From NCBI RefSeq assembly GCF_018380615.1, contig NZ_JAGYVZ010000004.1, positions 124,001 through 188,000 on the forward strand: DNA of 64,000 nucleotides, read 5' to 3'. Of the stretch, positions 24,104 to 33,408 are shown piece after piece (positions within the stretch are counted from its first letter, which is position 1; each line of letters starts with the position of its first letter). Position numbers and translations under genes: made by a program. The notes beneath the pieces are model-generated. The model was given only the letters and a program-made list of their open reading frames with translations, had not been told where the DNA came from and did not search any database. The DNA comes from Flavobacterium psychroterrae (lineage in GTDB: Bacteria; Bacteroidota; Bacteroidia; Flavobacteriales; Flavobacteriaceae).

Positions 24104-26080
24104 ATGATCTTTTACAGACAAAACCTTACTGATGCTCAATTATTAGATTTATATAAAAAAATCCTCAAACCTCGATTGATCGAAGAAAAGATGCTGATCC
24201 TGATTAGACAGGGAAAAGTCTCCAAATGGTTTTCCGGAATAGGGCAGGAAGCAATTTCAGTAGGTGTGACATCAGTTTTAGATGAATCAGAATATGTTTT
24301 GCCAATGCACAGAAATCTGGGGGTTTTTACCACCAGAAATATTCCGTTGCATCGCTTATTTTCACAATGGCAGGGAAAAGCAAACGGATTCACAAAAGGA
24401 AGAGATCGAAGTTTTCATTTTGGAACTCAGGAATATAAAATTATAGGAATGATTTCGCATCTAGGTCCGCAATTAGGGATCGCAGACGGAATTGCCCTTG
24501 CTGATAAACTTCAGAACAATAAAAAAATAACCGCCGTTTTTACTGGGGAAGGCGCTACAAGTGAAGGTGATTTTCACGAAGCTTTGAATATTGCAGCAGT
24601 TTGGAAATTACCCGTAATGTTTATCATCGAAAATAACGGTTACGGACTTTCAACGCCTACAAACGAACAATATTCTTGTGAAAATCTTGCAGATAAAGGC
24701 ATTGGCTACGGTATGGAAAGTTATATTATTGACGGAAATAATATTCTGGAAGTTTATAACAAATTATCCCAGTTAAAAGAGGATATGCAAAATAATCCAC
24801 ATCCTGTTTTACTGGAGTTTAAAACTTTTAGAATGCGTGGTCACGAAGAGGCGAGTGGTACAAAATATGTTCCGCAGGAATTAATGGACGAATGGGCAGC
24901 TAAAGATCCGGTAACTAATTATCGCGATTATTTGACTAAAATTGGTGTTCTTAAAACCCAATATGACGAGCAATTACACGCTGAAATCAAACAGGAAATC
25001 GATGAAAATTTAGCCATTGCAAATGCTGAACCTGAAATTGTGCCAACATTAAGCGGAGAATTAGATGATGTTTACAAACCTTTTCAATATGAAGAAGTTA
25101 GTCCTTCAGAAGAAATTAAGAACGTCCGTTTTATAGACGCTATTCGTAATAGTTTAGAGCAATCCATGCAACGCCATAGAAACCTCATTATTATGGGTCA
25201 GGATATTGCCGAATATGGAGGAGCTTTTAAAATAACAGATGGTTTTGTAGAGTTTTTTGGGAAAGACCGCGTTCGTAATACTCCAATTTGTGAAAATGCA
25301 GTTGTTTCTGCCGGAATGGGATTATCTATCAACGGATATAAAGCGATTGTAGAAATGCAATTTGCTGATTTTGTGTCAACTGGTTTTAATCCAATTGTCA
25401 ATTTATTAGCAAAATCACATTATCGCTGGGGCGAAAAAGCTGATGTCGTGGTTCGAATGCCTTGCGGTGGCGGAACTCAGGCGGGACCTTTTCACTCTCA
25501 GACAAATGAAGCCTGGTTTACCAAAACTCCGGGTTTAAAAGTAGTTTATCCTGCATTTCCTTATGATGCAAAAGGATTATTAAATAGTTCAATAAACGAT
25601 CCTAATCCGGTTTTGTTTTTTGAACATAAACAATTGTATCGCAGCGTTTACCAAGATGTCCCTGTTGATTATTATACGATTCCGTTAGGAAAAGCAGCTT
25701 TATTAAAAGAAGGAAATCAGGTTACCATTATATCTTTTGGCGCACCTGTACATTGGGCATTAGAAACTTTGGCAAAAAATCCAGAAATCGAAGCTGATTT
25801 AATTGATTTAAGAACTTTACAACCTCTTGATACAGAAACTATTTTTGCATCAGTAAAAAAGACGGGAAAGGTAATTATCTATCAGGAAGATACTTTGTTT
25901 GGCGGAATCGCAAGCGATATTTCGGCCTTAATTATGGAAGAATGTTTTGAATATCTGGATGCGCCTGTAAAAAGAGTGGCAAGTTTAGACTCTCCAATTC
26001 CGTTTACAAAAGCATTAGAAGATCAGTTTTTACCCAAGAATCGTTTTGAAGAAGTTTTATTCGAATTATTGAAATATTAA
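24104..26080 (+). CDS. Fused alpha-beta E1 of branched-chain 2-oxoacid dehydrogenase
   Basis: The 658-aa protein joins both E1 chains. Residues of about 1-320 are the alpha part, with the thiamine diphosphate motif TGEGATSEGDFHEALNIAAV ending in ENN. Residues of about 340-658 are the beta part (FIDAIRNSLEQSMQRHRNLI, MGQDIAEYGGAFKITDGF, NEAWFTKTPGLKVVYPAF). E1 decarboxylates the 2-oxoacids from Val, Leu and Ile and passes the acyl group to the lipoyl E2. The E2 and E3 genes are not in the window. The fused form is usual in Bacteroidota. It works in the opposite direction to the ilv/leu cluster at 56-64 kb. Confidence 0.9.
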   Translation: MIFYRQNLTDAQLLDLYKKILKPRLIEEKMLILIRQGKVSKWFSGIGQEAISVGVTSVLDESEYVLPMHRNLGVFTTRNIPLHRLFSQWQGKANGFTKGRDRSFHFGTQEYKIIGMISHLGPQLGIADGIALADKLQNNKKITAVFTGEGATSEGDFHEALNIAAVWKLPVMFIIENNGYGLSTPTNEQYSCENLADKGIGYGMESYIIDGNNILEVYNKLSQLKEDMQNNPHPVLLEFKTFRMRGHEEASGTKYVPQELMDEWAAKDPVTNYRDYLTKIGVLKTQYDEQLHAEIKQEIDENLAIANAEPEIVPTLSGELDDVYKPFQYEEVSPSEEIKNVRFIDAIRNSLEQSMQRHRNLIIMGQDIAEYGGAFKITDGFVEFFGKDRVRNTPICENAVVSAGMGLSINGYKAIVEMQFADFVSTGFNPIVNLLAKSHYRWGEKADVVVRMPCGGGTQAGPFHSQTNEAWFTKTPGLKVVYPAFPYDAKGLLNSSINDPNPVLFFEHKQLYRSVYQDVPVDYYTIPLGKAALLKEGNQVTIISFGAPVHWALETLAKNPEIEADLIDLRTLQPLDTETIFASVKKTGKVIIYQEDTLFGGIASDISALIMEECFEYLDAPVKRVASLDSPIPFTKALEDQFLPKNRFEEVLFELLKY

Positions 26081-26148
26081 TTACAATTGGCAAATAGTTT
26101 TGCATAAAGGACATTTTTTTTATCTTTAAACCATTAAAAAATTAACTT

Positions 26149-27891
26149 ATGAAAAAACTATTTGTTTCATTTTTTGCAATTACCCTGCTATTTTCTTGCA
26201 ATAAAAGTACTAAGTCTAACGAAGATAAAGCTTTAGACGGAAAATTCGATAAATACAAAGACGGTTTTGTTACCGCTTTATGGAAGATTAGTCCGGATTG
26301 GGCTGCAGGCGTTGGCTACCATAAATTAGACAGCGTGCTGGTTGTTCCAAATGAAGCGCAACAAAAAATTGAGCTTGATTTTATCAATGCGCAACTGGAT
26401 TCATTAAAACAATTTGATGTAGAAAATTTATCAGATAATAATAAAACTGATTTCCGAATGATCAAAAATCAATTGGAAAGCTCGGTCTTTAGTATTAAAG
26501 AATTAAAATCTTACGAATGGAATCCATCTGAATATAATGTTTGCGGATCTTTTGCAGAAATTTTAAACGGAAAATACGATTCATTAGAAGTTCGTTTGCG
26601 TGCTTTTAATGCTAAAATGAACAATGTTCCCGCTTATTATGAAGCTGCAAAAGCAAATATCAAAAATCCAACAATTGAACATACAGAACTTGCAATAGCG
26701 CAAAATCTAGGTGGTTCATCTGTTTTTGATGCCGATTTAAATGCTGCTTTAAAGCAAAGTAAATTAAGCGAAACAGAGAAAAAAGAAATGCTTGAAAAAG
26801 CTAAGGTAGCTAAAAAGGCAATTTCTGATTATGCTGAATGGTTAAAAACAACTCCAAATAAAACACCTCGTTCTTTTAGATTAGGAGCTGCTTTATATGC
26901 TAAAAAATTCGATTTTAATATTCAGTCAAGCTATACTGCTGATGAGATTTTTAAAATTGCCGTTGATCATAAAAAAGATTTACATGATAAAATGTTTGTT
27001 TTGGCAGATAAACTTTGGACAAAATACAAAGGAACCGAACCAAAACCAACAAACAAATTAGATTTAATCAAACAAGTAATTGATAAAATCTCCTTACAGC
27101 ATACTACACCAGAAAAGTTTCAATCTGAAATTGAAAAACAAATTCCGGAATTAACGGCGTATGTAAAAGCAAAAGATTTATTATACATTGATCCTTCAAA
27201 GCCACTTGTAGTTCGTAAAGAACCAGCTTATATGGCTGGAGTTGCAGGAGCTTCTATTTCTGCACCCGGACCTTATGATAAAAATGCAAATACATACTAT
27301 AATGTAGGAAGCATGACTGGATGGACAGCTGAAAACTCAGAAAGTTACCTGCGTGAGTACAATGATTATATTCTTCAGATTTTGAATATCCACGAAGCAA
27401 TTCCTGGACATTACACACAATTAGTTTACAGTAATCAATCGCCAAGTATCATTAAATCTATTTTAGGAAATGGAGCAATGGTTGAAGGTTGGGCTGTTTA
27501 TGCTGAGAAAATGATGTTGGAAAGTGGTTATAAAAATTCTGATGAAATGTGGTTGATGTACTATAAATGGAATTTAAGAACAACTTGTAACACTATTTTA
27601 GATATTAGTGTTCATACAAAAAACATGTCTAAAGAAGCTGCAATTGATTTATTGACAAAAGAAGCTTTTCAACAACAAGCTGAAGCTGATGGAAAATGGA
27701 AACGCGTAACGTTATCACAAGTTCAATTGTGTTCATATTTTACAGGATATACTGAAATTTACAATCTTAGAGAAGAACTTAAAAAGAAAGAAGGAGATAA
27801 ATTCAACCTGAAAAAATTTCATGAGAAATTCCTAAGTTTTGGAAGCGCTCCGGTAAAATATATCAAAGAATTGATGTTGTCGAAAGAGTAA
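26149..27891 (+). CDS. DUF885 family lipoprotein, putative metallopeptidase
   Basis: This 580-aa protein has a lipoprotein leader (ITLLFSC lipobox) and is expected in the periplasm or outer membrane. The C-terminal part contains HEAIPGHYTQ, the HExxxGH zinc motif characteristic of DUF885, followed by MVEGWAVYAEKM with the third ligand Glu. The length is typical. It lies 68 bases downstream of the dehydrogenase on the same strand and ends at a strong terminator. Confidence 0.8.
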   Translation: MKKLFVSFFAITLLFSCNKSTKSNEDKALDGKFDKYKDGFVTALWKISPDWAAGVGYHKLDSVLVVPNEAQQKIELDFINAQLDSLKQFDVENLSDNNKTDFRMIKNQLESSVFSIKELKSYEWNPSEYNVCGSFAEILNGKYDSLEVRLRAFNAKMNNVPAYYEAAKANIKNPTIEHTELAIAQNLGGSSVFDADLNAALKQSKLSETEKKEMLEKAKVAKKAISDYAEWLKTTPNKTPRSFRLGAALYAKKFDFNIQSSYTADEIFKIAVDHKKDLHDKMFVLADKLWTKYKGTEPKPTNKLDLIKQVIDKISLQHTTPEKFQSEIEKQIPELTAYVKAKDLLYIDPSKPLVVRKEPAYMAGVAGASISAPGPYDKNANTYYNVGSMTGWTAENSESYLREYNDYILQILNIHEAIPGHYTQLVYSNQSPSIIKSILGNGAMVEGWAVYAEKMMLESGYKNSDEMWLMYYKWNLRTTCNTILDISVHTKNMSKEAAIDLLTKEAFQQQAEADGKWKRVTLSQVQLCSYFTGYTEIYNLREELKKKEGDKFNLKKFHEKFLSFGSAPVKYIKELMLSKE

Positions 27892-27911
27892 TTTCTAAAG
27901 ATATCTTATAG

Positions 27912-27947
27912 AAAAGGTTTGACTAGAATTATCTTGTCAAACCTTTT
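27912..27947 (+). terminator. Strong terminator
   Basis: The perfect 12-bp stem AAAAGGTTTGAC (27912-27923) / GTCAAACCTTTT (27936-27947) is followed by further T. Confidence 0.85.
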
Positions 27948-28017
27948 TTTTGTTTTATAGGACTGATGGGTTTGTATTTAAAAATGACATAATTTGATAT
28001 TATAATATTTGTCATCG

Positions 28018-28310
28018 TTTTATCCCGTAGGGATTTCATATTGGTAGCATTTTTTGATACGGGACAATAGAAATGATTATTGTTTTTTTCTACCAATATA
28101 TAATCCCTACGGGATAAATCGCTTGGGTGAAAAATGACCAATGCATTCTAAATCACATTATTATTTTATCCCTACTGGATAAATACATTAAATATTTTTA
28201 GGCTAAATGGCTTACATAAAAATCGCCAAGCATTATTTTTATCCCGTAGGAATTATATATTGGTAGTATATTAAAATTACAGAAATAGTATTGTCCCGCT
28301 AGGGACAAAA
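28018..28310. repeat. Cluster of ATCCCGTAGGGAT / ATATTGGTAG palindromic repeats
   Basis: Two units face each other: ATCCCGTAGGGATT...ATATTGGTAG at 28022-28048 and CTACCAATATATAATCCCTACGGGAT at 28091-28116. More units occur at 28158-28182 (ATCCCTACTGGAT), 28241-28267 and 28293-28307. The layout resembles paired REP/BIME units. The open frame across 27929-28141 is just repeat sequence. Confidence 0.75.
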
Positions 28311-28422
28311 CAAATTGAATGAAACAATAGTCATATTAAAATCAAAAAAAAATCCGTTTTAATCCGCGTTTGCTTTAGCAATCTGTTTTATCCGCGTTCA
28401 ATCAATTCAACACTATTTATTT

Positions 28423-29394
28423 TTAAATAATAACCACCAATCGCTTGCCATCAGGAACTTCAATATTCCAGACTTTCTCGATATCAATTAAATTTACTGT
28501 TTCAATATTCACTTTCAATTTGTTTTGCGCTGCCAAAAGAAACATCTCAGGCAGTATTTCTGAAAATAATAATTTGACTTCTTCTTTTTTCCAGCTTCCC
28601 AATCCTGAACCTGATAATTGCAAATCAACGCTTCTTAAAATAGCCGCTGATAATTGAATACTATCGCCCGACATTGCGCCAATAGAAACATATCTCACTT
28701 TGTGCGTAAAATTTCCTTTTCCTTTTAGAAACGAAAAAATCAATTCTGCAGAATGTCCCCACAAATAATCCAGAATGATATCAATTGGTGTGTTTTGCTG
28801 AATCGCTTTAAGTTGCGCAATAATTGTTTCATCATCTTGTTGAAGAGAAATAATTTCGTCAGCGCCTAAAGCTAAAAGACTTTGAAGTGTTTTTTCATTT
28901 CTTCCGGTAGCGATGATTTTTTTAGCGCCATAATGTTTTGCAATCTGAATAGCCATTTGACCTGTAAAACCAGTCGCTCCGTTTATTAAAACCGTTTCTC
29001 CGGGTTGGATTCCCGTTCTAAATCGTAACGCCATTGCAGAACCTGCAATTGCATTTGGCATTGAAGCAGCTGTTGCATCACTAATTCCGTCAAGTAAAGG
29101 AACCATTCTGCTTTTATCTACAAGTGCTTTTTCGGCGATTGTTCCGCTGATTCCCCGAGCGTAAACCCTTGTTCCATCTTCTAATAAACCAATGCAATCG
29201 CTGCCAATTACAGTTCCGTTCTGATTTTCATTTTCTGCCGAATAATGATCTCCGCTTACAATTCCTTTATCGAGATTGGTAATCGCTACGGCTTTAACCG
29301 AAATTAAAACTTCATTTTCGTTGCTCACAATTGGAGTTGTAAATTCTGCATATTTGGGCAATTCGCCTCTTTTATAAATAACTGCTGCTTTCAT
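28423..29394 (-). CDS. MDR family NADPH:quinone/alcohol oxidoreductase-like protein
   Basis: The 323-aa zinc-less medium-chain dehydrogenase/reductase has a GroES-like N-terminal half (KAAVIYKRGELPKYAEF) and a Rossmann half with NGATGFTGQMAIQIAKHYGA, an A-x-x-G-x-x-G nucleotide-binding loop. The usual zinc Cys residues are absent. It probably reduces a quinone or enone with NADPH. The Crp/Fnr gene lies 145 bases upstream on the same strand, separated by a 19-bp inverted repeat. Confidence 0.75.
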   Translation of the reverse strand: MKAAVIYKRGELPKYAEFTTPIVSNENEVLISVKAVAITNLDKGIVSGDHYSAENENQNGTVIGSDCIGLLEDGTRVYARGISGTIAEKALVDKSRMVPLLDGISDATAASMPNAIAGSAMALRFRTGIQPGETVLINGATGFTGQMAIQIAKHYGAKKIIATGRNEKTLQSLLALGADEIISLQQDDETIIAQLKAIQQNTPIDIILDYLWGHSAELIFSFLKGKGNFTHKVRYVSIGAMSGDSIQLSAAILRSVDLQLSGSGLGSWKKEEVKLLFSEILPEMFLLAAQNKLKVNIETVNLIDIEKVWNIEVPDGKRLVVII

Positions 29395-29470
29395 AATTAT
29401 TAAATTTTATGAAGCAAAATTAGGCAGCTGTTTAAGGGCAGACGATAACATTTGTTATTATTTTTTTTTC

Positions 29471-29532
29471 ACCATATAAGTTATATAAGCTCATTTAAGC
29501 TTGCCTTATATTTCTTATATAACTTATATGGT
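29471..29532. repeat. 19-bp perfect inverted repeat (ACCATATAAGTTATATAAG family)
   Basis: The arms 29471-29489 and 29514-29532 are perfect complements. Related copies occur at 31102-31215 (imperfect pair) and 53780-53799 (single arm). It could act as a terminator for the Crp/Fnr gene. Confidence 0.7.
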
Positions 29533-29539
29533 AAATAGA

Positions 29540-30115
29540 TTATTTTTTTTGAACCAATTTACTTTTAATTCTGCTTAAATGAACTGTGCTTACGCCAAGA
29601 TATGACGCAATATAATGTTGCGGAACACGCTGAACAATCTGAGGTCTTTCTTTAATGAGATTAAGATAACGCTGAGTAGGAGAGTCCTTTATAAACGAAA
29701 CAAAATGTTTCATATAATCAAATGTACGCTCAAAAAGCATATCAAATAAACGATCTCTCATTTCCGGAATTTCTTTAATTTCTTCCAAAATTTTATTCAG
29801 ATCATCTCTAGAAATCCACCATAAAACAGAAGATTCAATTGTTTCAATAACAACCGGACTCGGAAATTTTTTCATGAAACTTTCGATAGAAGCTACACTT
29901 TGATTTTCGAAAAAGAACTGAGTTGTAAGATCTTTTCCGTTATTATTAAACCAAACCCTGATACAGCCTTTTTCGATTATAAAAAGCTTTTTTGAAATTT
30001 CACCTTCTTCTAAAAGTATTGTTTTTGCAGGAACTTCAATGCGGTTGAAATGGTTGGTATATTCAATCCATTTTTCATCAGTTAATGGTAATTTATTTCG
30101 GAATTGGTTGAACAT
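29540..30115 (-). CDS. Crp/Fnr family transcriptional regulator
   Basis: This 191-aa protein has an N-terminal cyclic-nucleotide-binding beta barrel (VPAKTILLEEGEISKKLFII, EKGCIRVWFNNNGKDLTTQF) without the canonical cAMP Arg. Its C-terminal helix-turn-helix is QHYIASYLGVSTVHLSRIKS. It belongs to the common Bacteroidota Crp/Fnr group whose ligand is unknown. The MDR oxidoreductase downstream is a likely target, by position only. Confidence 0.8.
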   Translation of the reverse strand: MFNQFRNKLPLTDEKWIEYTNHFNRIEVPAKTILLEEGEISKKLFIIEKGCIRVWFNNNGKDLTTQFFFENQSVASIESFMKKFPSPVVIETIESSVLWWISRDDLNKILEEIKEIPEMRDRLFDMLFERTFDYMKHFVSFIKDSPTQRYLNLIKERPQIVQRVPQHYIASYLGVSTVHLSRIKSKLVQKK

Positions 30116-30166
30116 TTATCTGTTTAATTTAACATGATTTAGATTTAGAACATATTGAACAAATAA

Positions 30167-30637
30167 TCAATTATCAGAATTACCCGTTTGAACTGCTAAA
30201 ATATGGATGATGATAGAATCTAAAAAATCTAAATTTTCATCATTTATATTTAGAGAAATTTTTCGAGGAGATTTCCAAAGATTTTGTGTTACTTCCGCAA
30301 TTTTAGTTTCTTCAGAAGTGTAATGATAATTCCAATTAATAGAAAATAAACGATCATTATAATTCTTTTTTAGACTTTTATTTTTATCGAAAAAGAGATG
30401 GCTATCCGTGATACCTAAAATATTATTTAACAGATTCTCATTTTGAAATAAAATCTTATAGGAATTATTAATAAAAATAACTTTGCTTTCTAAATTTAAA
30501 ACTAAATCATCGTTGTAATTATATACTTTTATAATTGTTTTATACCAATTGAATTTTCCCGTTGAATAGAATAAAAGTTCATTATTTTTATAAGCATATA
30601 AACTTTGTTTTTTATTTTCTACAATTTCTATTTCCAT
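30167..30637 (-). CDS. Conserved protein of unknown function
   Basis: 156 aa, no signal peptide. Alternating hydrophobic strands (LLFYSTGKFNWYKTIIKVYN, DLVLNLESKVIFINNSYKIL) suggest a beta-rich fold, perhaps tubby/LURP-one-like, but I cannot confirm that. It begins 10 bases after the next gene upstream and is probably co-transcribed with it. Confidence 0.55.
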   Translation of the reverse strand: MEIEIVENKKQSLYAYKNNELLFYSTGKFNWYKTIIKVYNYNDDLVLNLESKVIFINNSYKILFQNENLLNNILGITDSHLFFDKNKSLKKNYNDRLFSINWNYHYTSEETKIAEVTQNLWKSPRKISLNINDENLDFLDSIIIHILAVQTGNSDN

Positions 30638-30647
30638 TCAAAAAGAT

Positions 30648-31055
30648 CTAATTCAAATCCGTTTCCACTTCAAACAACTGAACCTGACTTCTCAATCTCT
30701 CAATCAATAAATTCATCATTCGTTTGTTTAAACTTGAAGAGTTTTGAATATAAATATCATATTCTTCAATTGTAAAAAGTCCCATAATAATTCCTTTAAG
30801 AGAATTTCTGAACTTAATATCCTTTTGAATAGAGTTTTCGATGGTTTGGATTTTCTTTTCGGCAGTATAAGAGTAAAAATCAGCTTTATTTTTATTGACG
30901 TAATTAATAAAAACTGCTATAAATAAATCATTTTGAAGTTTTAAAATTGGTCTAATCGTTTGATTTTGAAATAATTCTTCCGGTGAAGATTGAGCACTTA
31001 CGGTTCCTAAAGTCTCTCCTCTGAATTCTCTTAAAAAAGCATCTCTATCTTCCAT
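30648..31055 (-). CDS. Conserved Bacteroidota protein, often labelled 'glyoxalase'
   Basis: This 135-aa helical protein begins with FLREFRGETLGTVSAQSSPE, then NQTIRPILKLQNDLFIAVFI. I recall this family being annotated as 'glyoxalase' in Flavobacterium genomes, but it shows none of the VOC strands or metal ligands, so that name is doubtful. It forms a two-gene unit with the 156-aa protein. Confidence 0.6.
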   Translation of the reverse strand: MEDRDAFLREFRGETLGTVSAQSSPEELFQNQTIRPILKLQNDLFIAVFINYVNKNKADFYSYTAEKKIQTIENSIQKDIKFRNSLKGIIMGLFTIEEYDIYIQNSSSLNKRMMNLLIERLRSQVQLFEVETDLN

Positions 31056-31235
31056 GTTTTTTCTTTAAATTTAGAAAAAATTCTAATGCGAAATTAATTT
31101 TACCTTATAAGTTATATAAGATATTATAAGTTTATCTAAATGAGCATACAAAGCAACTAAAACGATCTGTAGAAAATAAGCCTACAGTTTTAAATGAGCT
31201 TATATCACTTATATGGTGAAAAAATTCCTCAATCT

Positions 31236-31661
31236 ATGAATATAAAATATTTACTGTTTTTAATTGTAATCGCAATTATTTCCTGCAATTCTAAAGATGA
31301 AAAAAGCAAGTACAATCAAATTGTATATCAGGCTGTAAATGACAAAGACACCGCTACTTTAAGCATCCATATCAACGACAAACGTTTCTACGGACATTAT
31401 GAAGTTCTATATCACAAAATAGGAAAAGATTCCGGTGATGTTAGGGGAGATCTAAAAGGCGACACTTTACGAGGAGATTTCCATTTTATCTCAAACGGAG
31501 GAAGCTGGAAAAGGATTCCGCTCGCTTTATTGAAAAAAGAAGACAAACTATTTTTAGGAAGCGGGATTATCACAACGTATTTCAACTTGCCATGTTTCAT
31601 GCCCGGAACTCCTATAGAATACGATAATGCAAAGTTTGTTTTTGAAGAAATTAGAAAATAG
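31236..31661 (+). CDS. Small lipoprotein of unknown function
   Basis: From the ATG at 31236 (MNIKYLLFLIVIAIISCNSK) the 141-aa product has a perfect lipoprotein signal with lipobox AIISC. The mature part (DTATLSIHINDKRFYGHYEV, GDVRGDLKGDTLRGDFHFIS) is beta-rich. Starting at 31194 would put 14 polar residues before the signal sequence, so that start is rejected. The gene stands alone. Confidence 0.65.
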   Translation: MNIKYLLFLIVIAIISCNSKDEKSKYNQIVYQAVNDKDTATLSIHINDKRFYGHYEVLYHKIGKDSGDVRGDLKGDTLRGDFHFISNGGSWKRIPLALLKKEDKLFLGSGIITTYFNLPCFMPGTPIEYDNAKFVFEEIRK

Positions 31662-31666
31662 TTTTC

Positions 31667-31726
31667 AGTCGCAGTTCGCAGTGGCAGTTTACAGTTGAAC
31701 TGTGACTGTGACTGCGAACTGCGACT
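31667..31726. repeat. 16-bp perfect inverted repeat (CGCAGTTCGCAGT family)
   Basis: The arms AGTCGCAGTTCGCAGT (31667-31682) and its complement (31711-31726) enclose a second small palindrome (ACAGTT g AACTGT, 31691-31703). Degenerate continuations run to about 31764. It lies between convergent genes and may serve as a terminator. Confidence 0.75.
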
Positions 31727-31764
31727 GAGAACTGTGACTGATAACTGATAACCGAGACTAAAAA

Positions 31765-33024
31765 CTAACTCAAAGGTCCAATCGTTGACGGCAATTCGAA
31801 TATTTCAAGATCAAAATAAATGACCGAAGCCATTACATGATCAAAAATATCTGCCATAATATATTCGTAATTTGCCCAACGTTTATCACTTGAAAAAGCA
31901 TAAATCTCTAACGGAACACCATGCGCGCTTGATTGTAACTGGCGGCACATAATATGCATGTCTTTATTCAAACCAGGATGCGTTACTAAATATTGCATAA
32001 TATATTTCCTGAACAATCCTAAATTTGTCATGTTTCGACCATTCAGCGAAAGCGATTTATCAACACCTTGCAAATTATTGTATTTCTCAATTTCAGCCTG
32101 TCTGGTTTCAATATAAGTACTAATGAGCTGCACGTTTTTCATATGATTGAGATCATCATTATTCAAAAACCGAATACTGCTGCTTTTTATCAGAATATGT
32201 CTTTTAATACGTCTTCCGTCAGATTTTTGCATGCCGCGCCAGTTCTGGAAAGAGTCGGAACTTAAAGCATAAGTTGGAATCGTGGTAATCGTATTGTCAA
32301 AATTCCGAACCTTTACGGTTGTCAGGTTAATTTCGATAACATCACCATCGGCGCCAAATTTATCCATTGTAATCCAGTCACCAATCCTGACCATATCGTT
32401 GATTGCAACCTGAACACTCGAAACAAATCCTAAAATAGTATCTCTGAAAATCAAGATAATAATCGCCGAAAGCGTCCCCAAAATCGTCAATAATTCTCCC
32501 TTTTTGATTCCGAATAACGTGGAGATAATCATCGCAACGCCAAAAATCCAAAGAACAATCATTATTACCTGAACAAAACTATCGATGGGTTTATCGCTAT
32601 ATTCAGGTTTCTGTTTTAAATAATCTCGTAAAGCATTAAAAATCGTTCTGATAATCCATAAACTAATCAAAACGATATAGATACCCACTATTTTTCCAAA
32701 CAGCGATTCCCAATAATCATATTTGTCCAAAATGATTGGAACAGCTTTATAAATAAAGAAAAACGGAATTAAATAAGCGGTGTATTTGGTGGTTTTGTTA
32801 TGAATTAAGTAATCATCAAACTTGGTTTTTGTTTTTTGGGCAAAAATGGCAGTTAAGGTTACTAAAACAAATTTTGCAACATAATAAATGGCAAAAGCCA
32901 AAGCCACCATGATAACAATATTAAAGAAAAGGCTGATATAAGACGCAAAGTTGCGGCTCATTCCCCAATCTCTAAAAAGCGGATATAAAAAATTGAATAT
33001 TTTATCCAAAGGTTTATTGTGCAT
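31765..33024 (-). CDS. MscS family mechanosensitive channel (YbdG-like)
   Basis: This 419-aa protein has five membrane segments in the first 190 residues. The pore helix and beta domain follow: LGTLSAIIILIFRDTILGFV, SSVQVAINDMVRIGDWITM, VIEINLTTVKVRNFDNTITT. The family opens under membrane tension to release solutes. The long cytoplasmic C-terminal domain matches the YbdG/YnaI-sized group rather than small MscS. It overlaps the upstream DUF3817 gene by 11 bases. Confidence 0.85.
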   Translation of the reverse strand: MHNKPLDKIFNFLYPLFRDWGMSRNFASYISLFFNIVIMVALAFAIYYVAKFVLVTLTAIFAQKTKTKFDDYLIHNKTTKYTAYLIPFFFIYKAVPIILDKYDYWESLFGKIVGIYIVLISLWIIRTIFNALRDYLKQKPEYSDKPIDSFVQVIMIVLWIFGVAMIISTLFGIKKGELLTILGTLSAIIILIFRDTILGFVSSVQVAINDMVRIGDWITMDKFGADGDVIEINLTTVKVRNFDNTITTIPTYALSSDSFQNWRGMQKSDGRRIKRHILIKSSSIRFLNNDDLNHMKNVQLISTYIETRQAEIEKYNNLQGVDKSLSLNGRNMTNLGLFRKYIMQYLVTHPGLNKDMHIMCRQLQSSAHGVPLEIYAFSSDKRWANYEYIMADIFDHVMASVIYFDLEIFELPSTIGPLS

Positions 33025-33304
33025 TATTTTCTAAGTATTTTTTCTCAACATAAAAAGTTCCAAAAGGTATAAGAGAAGCAATCAGGATAATTCCGAAAGT
33101 TTTAAGATCCCAATTTTGAGATTTTCTAAGCAAAACTGCTAATATAATGTACCCAATAAATAAAACACCGTGCGTCATTCCTAACGGACGTAAAATGGTA
33201 TGATAAAGTTCCGGATTATTGTTTTTTATCACCAGCATATTGGCAAATAACACTAAGTAAGAGATTCCTTCTAAAATTGCAGTAACTTTGAAAATCTTGA
33301 GCAT
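33014..33304 (-). CDS. DUF3817 membrane protein
   Basis: 96 aa with three hydrophobic segments. FKVTAILEGISYLVLFANML and LGMTHGVLFIGYIILAVLLR are typical of DUF3817 integral membrane proteins. Function unknown. Its 3' end overlaps the MscS start, so the two are translationally coupled. Confidence 0.8.
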   Translation of the reverse strand: MLKIFKVTAILEGISYLVLFANMLVIKNNNPELYHTILRPLGMTHGVLFIGYIILAVLLRKSQNWDLKTFGIILIASLIPFGTFYVEKKYLENNAQ

Positions 33305-33408
33305 GTATATATTTTTTTAAGTTTATACAAGCAAAATTAAGTATTATGGTTGGTTTTTGAGGTATGAATCAATAAAGTAATTTACTTTTGTAATCTTAAA
33401 CTTTGATA

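Noticed and set aside
27929..28141. A 70-codon minus-strand ORF
   Set aside because: It consists of the ATCCCTACGGGAT/TTGGTAG repeat pair read through.
28018..28310. CRISPR array
   Set aside because: The repeats are palindromic, unevenly spaced, in both orientations and lack uniform spacers; there are no cas genes.
30648..31055. Annotation as glyoxalase
   Set aside because: The sequence is helical and shows no VOC strands or metal ligands; the name appears to be an inherited label.
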